DNA from: Bacillota bacterium
Lineage (GTDB): Bacteria; Bacillota; Clostridia; Christensenellales; SZUA-584
Direction of reading: 5' to 3'
DNA: 64,000 nucleotides
Assembly: GCA_023461435.1 (NCBI GenBank)
Contig: JAEYLC010000026.1
Coordinates: 1-64,000, forward strand
Both the position numbers and the translations under genes were made by a program. Position 1 is the first letter of the stretch. Every line of letters begins with the position of its first letter. The notes under the pieces were generated by a model that saw nothing but the letters and a program-made list of their open reading frames with translations, was not told the DNA's origin and did no database searches. Below are positions 59,891 through 64,000 of the stretch, piece after piece.

Positions 59891-60001
59891 TGACCTTCCC
59901 TCCGATTAACAGAATATATGATTAAAAGAGCCATTTCTTGACCTGCGTTGCTGTGATATGAATTTATCTTCCCATTGCCATAAAAAAATGTCAACACAGT
60001 A

Positions 60002-60031
60002 TTGACAATTATATCGCCTCCCGATATAATT
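60002..60031 (+). promoter_or_regulatory. padR promoter with palindromic operator
   Basis: TTGACA (60002-60007), 17 bp and TATAAT (60025-60030). A perfect 25-bp palindrome (arms AATTATATCG/CGATATAATT, 60007-60031) lies between the boxes. Its layout equals that of the natAB operator. Further GGCGATATA/TATATCG-type arms follow to 60081. Confidence 0.88.
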
Positions 60032-60095
60032 TATGTCGTTAGGCGATATATCGTATAGCGTTACATCGCAAACCGTTATATCAAGGAGGTGCCCC

Positions 60096-60419
60096 ATGGC
60101 AGAAAGCATGGGCGCGCTGACGGAAGCCGTCTATTATATACTCCTCTCTCTCTTTGAGCCAATGCACGGTTATGGCATTATGCAAAATGTCAAGGCGCTG
60201 AGCCGCGGACGCGTATCAATGGGAGCAGGAACTTTGTACGGCGCCATCAGCACGCTTTTAGAAAAGGGCTGGATCAAGCCGCTTGAAAATGCAGGCGATG
60301 AAAGAAAGAAAGAGTATATCATCACAGATACCGGAAAACGAATCGTGAGAGCCGAAATCGAGCGCCTTGAGGAGCTCATACAAAACGGGCGTCATATATC
60401 AGGAGGGAGTCTGTCATGA
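60096..60419 (+). CDS. PadR-family transcriptional regulator
   Basis: A 107-residue winged-helix repressor. LTEAVYYILLSLFEPMHGYGI, here residues 7-27 in parts, and MGAGTLYGAISTLLEKGWI in the recognition region are typical of PadR-s1 proteins, as is DERKKEYIITDTGK (wing). AAGGAGG six bases before the ATG at 60096 sets the start; an earlier in-frame ATG lies inside the operators. It overlaps the next gene by 4 bases. It is probably self-regulated through the palindromes in its promoter, and the same motif occurs at natAB. Confidence 0.93.
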   Translation: MAESMGALTEAVYYILLSLFEPMHGYGIMQNVKALSRGRVSMGAGTLYGAISTLLEKGWIKPLENAGDERKKEYIITDTGKRIVRAEIERLEELIQNGRHISGGSLS

Positions 60420-60958
60420 AGCATATTATCCGCAAGCCTTATTGGAATTGGGAAAAAGAAGAAAAATGGCTGAACGAGATGAGCGCAAGAGGTCTCGCTC
60501 TGGTGGACTATTCATGGTGCCGATATGTATTCGAGGAGGCCATGCCAGGCGAGTACATTTATCGAATTGAACTGCTCGATTATTGGGCAACCAATCCGGC
60601 AGGTCAGAAATATATTCGGTTTGTGGAAGAAACCGGAGCCAAGTTTGTCTCATCGTACATGAGATGGGTGTATTTCCGAAAAAGATCGGCGGACGGGCCT
60701 TTTATGCTGCATTCGGATATCCCATCACAGATCGGCCATAACAAAAGAGTACGCTCCTTTTGGCTCGGTTTTGCGATACTGGAACTCAGCGTCGGTCTGA
60801 TGAACATCTCAGTTGGAATTTGGCCTTTATTCCGGTCGCTCAATCTGGTGCTCGGGGCACTGCTTTTTTTGACCGGCTGCGCATTTGCCTCATGGGTCAT
60901 ACAGATTACGCGCAAAATCAGAAGACTCAAGAAAGAACTTCTCATTCGTGAAGGCTAA
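60416..60958 (+). CDS. DUF2812 membrane protein
   Basis: A 180-residue protein with a soluble N-terminal DUF2812 domain and two C-terminal membrane helices (about 120-141 and 144-166), ending with a basic tail (TRKIRRLKKELL). The DUF2812 part includes WNWEKEEKWLNEMSARGLALVDYS (in parts) and YRIELLDYW. It is regularly encoded after PadR genes in Firmicutes. Function unknown. The ATGA overlap with padR indicates translational coupling. Confidence 0.85.
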   Translation: MKHIIRKPYWNWEKEEKWLNEMSARGLALVDYSWCRYVFEEAMPGEYIYRIELLDYWATNPAGQKYIRFVEETGAKFVSSYMRWVYFRKRSADGPFMLHSDIPSQIGHNKRVRSFWLGFAILELSVGLMNISVGIWPLFRSLNLVLGALLFLTGCAFASWVIQITRKIRRLKKELLIREG

Positions 60959-61104
60959 ATGGACAATCCAATCAAGAGACCACGGGCGCTAAGATAAGAG
61001 CGAAGAATTATCATTGAAATGTTCTAATTTCTCCTGAAAACACTCAGATGAAAGCTGTTTATTCTTAAAGGTCAAAAATCAATAAATCATTACCAAATAA
61101 TGAT

Positions 61105-61129
61105 CCCCCGGTCACGTCCGGGGGTTTTT
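61105..61129 (+). terminator. Terminator after the padR operon
   Basis: CCCCCGG-TCACGT-CCGGGGG (7-bp perfect stem) with five T. Confidence 0.8.
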
Positions 61130-61189
61130 CATAAACGGGCAAAGCCCTCTTTTTCTGGCATCGCCTTAAGGCGTACTCAACGGTCGGCA

Positions 61190-61815
61190 GCCGCAAAAGC
61201 TTGTTACTGGCTGCCCCTCAAAGGGGCTGGTTTACTGGCTACCCCTTAAAGGGGTCGATCAATTCCTTCATGCTAATCTGATCGGCAACCTGATCTTCTT
61301 CCAATTGTGTTCGTATATACTCGGCTATCTTCTTTGCATTCTTGCCCACCGTATCTACATAGTATCCTCTACACCAGAAGCTTCGGTTTCCATACTTGTA
61401 TTTGAGATTTGCATGTCGTTCAAATATCAGCAGCGTGCTTTTCCCTTCAGAAACCCCACAAAACTGCTTACACTCATCTTTGGAGGTATTTCTACCAGCA
61501 TATGTACATGATCGGGGCATATTTCTGCCTCTATTATGTTCACTTGCTTCCATCTGCAAAGTTCTCTTAATATTTTCCCGATTTCTACCTTCAGTTTCCC
61601 GAATATTATCTTTCTTCTGTACTTTGGTGCAAACACGATGTCATATTTGCAGTTCCACTTTGTATGTGCTAGACTTTTTGTGTCATCCATTTGGTGACCC
61701 TCCTTTTGATTTTACTTCCGCGGCTGCTAGACCGCTCTCAGTATATCAAAAGGAGTTTTCTTATCCATAGCTAAAGCCTTTTGAAACCCCCGGCACTACC
61801 GGAGGTATTCTTTAG
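61190..61815 (-). mobile_element. IS200/IS605-group element (IS200 type), defective
   Basis: A compact element with only a TnpA gene and no TnpB. The left end (high coordinates) has the subterminal hairpin CCTCCGG-TAGTG-CCGGGGG (61787-61805). The right end (low coordinates) has two related hairpins with CCCCTTTGAGGGG and CCCCTTTAAGGGG cores (about 61215-61255). No terminal inverted repeats or target duplication, as expected for single-strand Y1 transposition. Exact ends are approximate. Confidence 0.8.
61239..61690 (-). pseudogene. tnpA: IS200-type transposase TnpA (Y1 HUH), frameshifted
   Basis: Y1 transposase split over two frames. The first part (61690 to about 61440) has WNCKYDIVFAPKYRR and the HUH metal site CPDHVHMLVEIPPK. 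The second (to 61239) has STLLIFERHANLKYKYGNR, FWCRGYYVDTVG and the catalytic tyrosine region AEYIRTQ. One base appears missing at an A4 run (61439-61442): an extra A restores the usual GKSTLLIFE. AGGAGG eight bases ahead of the ATG. Without the repair the catalytic Tyr is not made, so this copy is probably immobile by itself. Confidence 0.88.
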
Positions 61816-61817
61816 AC

Positions 61818-61851
61818 AAAAATAGGCCCCGGAGCAAATGCTCCGGGGCCT
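61818..61851 (-). terminator. Terminator of the prophage lysis region
   Basis: A perfect 12-bp stem AGGCCCCGGAGC/GCTCCGGGGCCT (61824-61835 with 61840-61851), then ATTTTTG on the minus strand. Confidence 0.9.
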
Positions 61852-61867
61852 AGACGCTAATTTTGGT

Positions 61868-62776
61868 TTATCCAATCAGTACCGCCCATGTTTTTGGTCC
61901 GACAATACCGTCCACCGTGAGCCTCGCCGCCTGCTGAAAAGTTCTCACGGCTTTTTCTGTGTTGGGCCCATAGATACCGTCAATACCACCGACATTATAA
62001 CCCCTGTTCTCAAGCGCACGCTGGACCGCCAGCACATCGTCTCCTTTGATATACGGTTTACCGCTGTTTTTGAGAAATCGCGTATAAACGGGTGCGCACA
62101 TAGCGCCCCCCCAGCATTTAAGGCGCCCAAAACGATTCCATCCGGTTGAGCCGAATGGTTCGCGTACCACACCGTCGTCTCTTCCTTTCGCGTGAACGAC
62201 AGTACCGTCACCCATGTATACGCCGACATGATACATCTGATTTTTGGTCAGATACTTTTTGAATACGAGGTCACCAGCCATCAGCTCTTCTTTGCAGATA
62301 TCCCCGCATTCGTTATGATATAAGCCATTGGCACTTCTGTCACCCGAAATCAAACCTTCCGCGAGCAGAAAAGCCACAATAAGCCCTGAGCAGTCGTACG
62401 CAATAAGCGTCTGTCCAGCCTTCACATGCTCGTTATAATGTGCAAGCGCACGATTATAATTCGACTCCGCATCCTCAAGCTTCTTGATAAGCGCGGGTGA
62501 CATTTGCTGACCTTGTGCGCCCCATACATAAAGCGCTCCCTCCTGAGCCGCGATAAAGCTGAAGAACCTTTGTTTCTGATCAGCTGCACCGCTCCACTCT
62601 TCAGGACTGAGGAGCGCCTTGGCATCCTCAGTCTTTACGAGCCCAATTATGTAAGCGATCAGCAGACCTGATGAATTCTCTTCAATCTCCTGTACCCCAT
62701 CTCCACATGTTAATGAACCTATTAAGCACTCGCCCGTGCTGTTGTATACGGGAAGGCTCTTTGACGCTAATTTCAT
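61868..62776 (-). CDS. NlpC/P60 endopeptidase with peptidoglycan-binding domain (probable endolysin)
   Basis: A 302-residue cell-wall hydrolase. The NlpC/P60 core has the catalytic Cys in YDCSGLIV (near 127-134), the His in MYHVGVYMGDGTVVHAKG (near 180-197), and the ANGLYH and GDLVFKK segments. A PG_binding_1 repeat (about 235-300) with DDVLAVQRALENRGYNV and GIYGPNTEKAVRTFQ closes the chain. No signal peptide, so it would need a holin, as a phage endolysin does. The neighbouring structural-type genes support a prophage origin. GGAGAGG ahead of the ATG. Confidence 0.87.
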   Translation of the reverse strand: MKLASKSLPVYNSTGECLIGSLTCGDGVQEIEENSSGLLIAYIIGLVKTEDAKALLSPEEWSGAADQKQRFFSFIAAQEGALYVWGAQGQQMSPALIKKLEDAESNYNRALAHYNEHVKAGQTLIAYDCSGLIVAFLLAEGLISGDRSANGLYHNECGDICKEELMAGDLVFKKYLTKNQMYHVGVYMGDGTVVHAKGRDDGVVREPFGSTGWNRFGRLKCWGGAMCAPVYTRFLKNSGKPYIKGDDVLAVQRALENRGYNVGGIDGIYGPNTEKAVRTFQQAARLTVDGIVGPKTWAVLIG

Positions 62777-62790
62777 GTTCCTCTCCTCTT

Positions 62791-63486
62791 TTATCTGGCA
62801 AACACATATACCCGTTTGAGATTTGTTTCACCATTCATACACTCCGAATTTGACATTCCATAAACCATCAGCGATGTTGAGTGCATCGTGAAAATCCGGT
62901 AATCAACACTGAAGTCGTGCGGGTCGCAGCCCTGCACCTTAACTGACAGCGGTATCATCAAGCCGTTCTCGTTGAGCGGCACAATCGCATATCCGTTTAC
63001 CATCGTTCCATCCTCGCTGCGCAATTGAATCATCAGTTCACTCTTGCCCGTCTGAGCCGCAATCTCAAAACTGCCGCTAAAATTCAACACACCGCTGTCT
63101 GCCACGAGCGTCCATCCGAGTGCACCGTGAGCCAGCTTTGACCTTGTCACCGCACCATCCGCCACCTTCGATGTCACCACAACGCCATCAGCCAAAGACC
63201 CGATCGATACATCATCAATCTGTCTTTTCACATCCGCTATCTGTGCGCGCACCGTTTCACCTGAAACGTTTGCTATTGCCGCACTGCCGATTTTCTCCGC
63301 ACCGCTTCGTCCGGCTATAGGGTTTTCCAACTCTACCAGAAGCATATTGTTCAGATAACTTTTCAGCTGATCCGATATACTCTGTACCTGCGCACGGGCT
63401 TCCTCTTCGCTTCCCGGCGTTGTGCTATAACGGTCCTTGTTATTCAGGCCATCTTCAGGATCAAACGACATTCTAGAAAAAGCCAT
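62791..63486 (-). CDS. Phage appendage/baseplate-type protein
   Basis: A 231-residue protein. The N-terminal part is helical (EEEARAQVQSISDQLKSYLNN). A repeat-like middle has IGSLADGVVVTSKVADGAVTRSKLAHGAL (in parts, about 95-125), which is common in phage tail-fibre and neck-whisker proteins. The C-terminal half is beta-rich and may bind a receptor or chaperone. The ATG at 63486 has GAGG close ahead. It lies 14 bases upstream of the endolysin gene on the same strand and abuts the preceding structural-type gene. Confidence 0.65.
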   Translation of the reverse strand: MAFSRMSFDPEDGLNNKDRYSTTPGSEEEARAQVQSISDQLKSYLNNMLLVELENPIAGRSGAEKIGSAAIANVSGETVRAQIADVKRQIDDVSIGSLADGVVVTSKVADGAVTRSKLAHGALGWTLVADSGVLNFSGSFEIAAQTGKSELMIQLRSEDGTMVNGYAIVPLNENGLMIPLSVKVQGCDPHDFSVDYRIFTMHSTSLMVYGMSNSECMNGETNLKRVYVFAR

Positions 63487-63491
63487 TTTCC

Positions 63492-64000
63492 TCACCTCAT
63501 CTTTCTTTCGCTGCAATATGTCAAGCGCAGTCCCGTAAGCCCCACTCCGCGATTTTTCTCGCTGCCCAAAATACGAATCTGAATAAACGAAACGCCCCGC
63601 ATGTTAAGCCGTATGGAAAATGTCCGCATGAAACGAATCACGTTCCAGGTGAAAACCGCCCAGTTAAACCAGTCCCACGCGAACGACTTCACGTCATAAC
63701 CGCGGCTTTTGAACACGTCCTGTTTATCGTTGCCAACAGATACGACCGCCTTGACATTGCCGTCTGCCGCAAAGCTTGGGTAGACATTCAAAAAGGTTTT
63801 TAGTTCTTCAGGTTTTCCCATATCAAACGCCTTGCTTGTGTAATATGAAAGGAACCCTTTGCCAAAATCATTCTGTTCCCTTGTGAATCGCACAATGCCG
63901 GCATCCGTACCGTAATAAAGACCGTCCGTTTTATCGCAAAACGCTACTGCCTTGATGTTGTCAAATCGGTACCAAGCGAGCCGGCGCTGCGCTTGCTCAT
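63492..64000 (-). CDS. Phage-type protein, 5' end outside window
   Basis: The frame is open from the stop at 63492 to the window edge, giving 168 visible codons. The first visible part reads LAWYRFDNIKAVAFCDKTDG then LYYGTDAGIVRF, a strand-turn pattern like the blades of a beta-propeller, and an aromatic WDWFNWAVFTWNVIRF segment follows. This kind of sequence occurs in large uncharacterised prophage structural proteins of Clostridia. I cannot name it. An internal GTG at 63893 is not the start, because coding sequence continues upstream. Confidence 0.6.
   Translation of the reverse strand, partial: EQAQRRLAWYRFDNIKAVAFCDKTDGLYYGTDAGIVRFTREQNDFGKGFLSYYTSKAFDMGKPEELKTFLNVYPSFAADGNVKAVVSVGNDKQDVFKSRGYDVKSFAWDWFNWAVFTWNVIRFMRTFSIRLNMRGVSFIQIRILGSEKNRGVGLTGLRLTYCSERKMR

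Noticed and set aside
1..64000. CRISPR arrays, rRNA and tRNA genes
   Set aside because: I found no regularly spaced repeats, no rRNA-like sequence and no complete tRNA cloverleaf.

Overview
The window looks like a chromosomal segment of a Gram-positive, low-to-mid GC member of the Clostridia. The support is a T-box leader in front of thrS, strong Shine-Dalgarno sites with many TTG/GTG starts, FeoB-associated Cys-rich proteins, VanW and BlaI/M56 families, a Ku/LigD end-joining operon and an undecaprenyl-phosphate sugar-phosphate transferase. I cannot name a genus.

Layout. 0-4.2 kb: mazF toxin, YitT and DUF308 membrane proteins, then T-box-controlled thrS. 4.2-7.3 kb: a repeat-rich spacer, a secreted peptidoglycan-binding protein, and an ABC-F ATPase gene behind what reads as a complete ribosome-mediated attenuator (tetrapeptide uORF, antiterminator, terminator). 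7.2-9.8 kb: ku-ligase-polymerase end-joining operon with no spacing. 9.9-14.5 kb: two tandem CBO0543-like membrane proteins, a NatAB-type ABC exporter with palindromic operators, and galM. 14.7-21 kb: a DUF3298-like protein and two divergent feoA-feoB-Cys-rich operons that share one control region. 21-24.2 kb: an AT-rich two-gene island encoding a catalytically dead prokaryotic Argonaute and a C-terminally membrane-anchored partner, a likely abortive-infection defence system. 24.4-30 kb: a CDP-glucose sugar/glycosylation cluster (rfbF, double-domain glycosyltransferase, epimerase, rfbG). 30-38.2 kb: pyridoxal kinase, a two-component system with a frameshifted kinase, lipoproteins and a VanW protein.

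38.4-53.8 kb is the most unusual part: four BlaI-type repressors, three BlaR1-like M56 metalloproteases, and three full-length plus one miniature lipoprotein. The M56 proteins lack a penicillin-binding sensor. Each carries after its last membrane helix a lipobox-like Cys-Gln-Pro and a domain homologous to the stand-alone lipoproteins, all ending in an N-A-(I/L)-D-G motif. Each BlaI has its own palindromic operator type over its -10 box, and the orphan BlaI shares its operator with two lipoprotein promoters. I read this as an expanded signalling array with a non-beta-lactam sensor.

53.9-61 kb: a Na/Pi cotransporter-like protein, TagO/WecA-type transferase, small unknowns, an AraC/GyrI regulator, and a padR-DUF2812 pair whose operator is nearly identical in layout to the one at natAB 47 kb away. 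61.2-64 kb: a frameshifted IS200-type element, then the lysis/appendage end of a probable prophage (NlpC/P60 endolysin and two structural-type proteins, the last cut by the window edge). I saw no rRNA, tRNA or CRISPR array.
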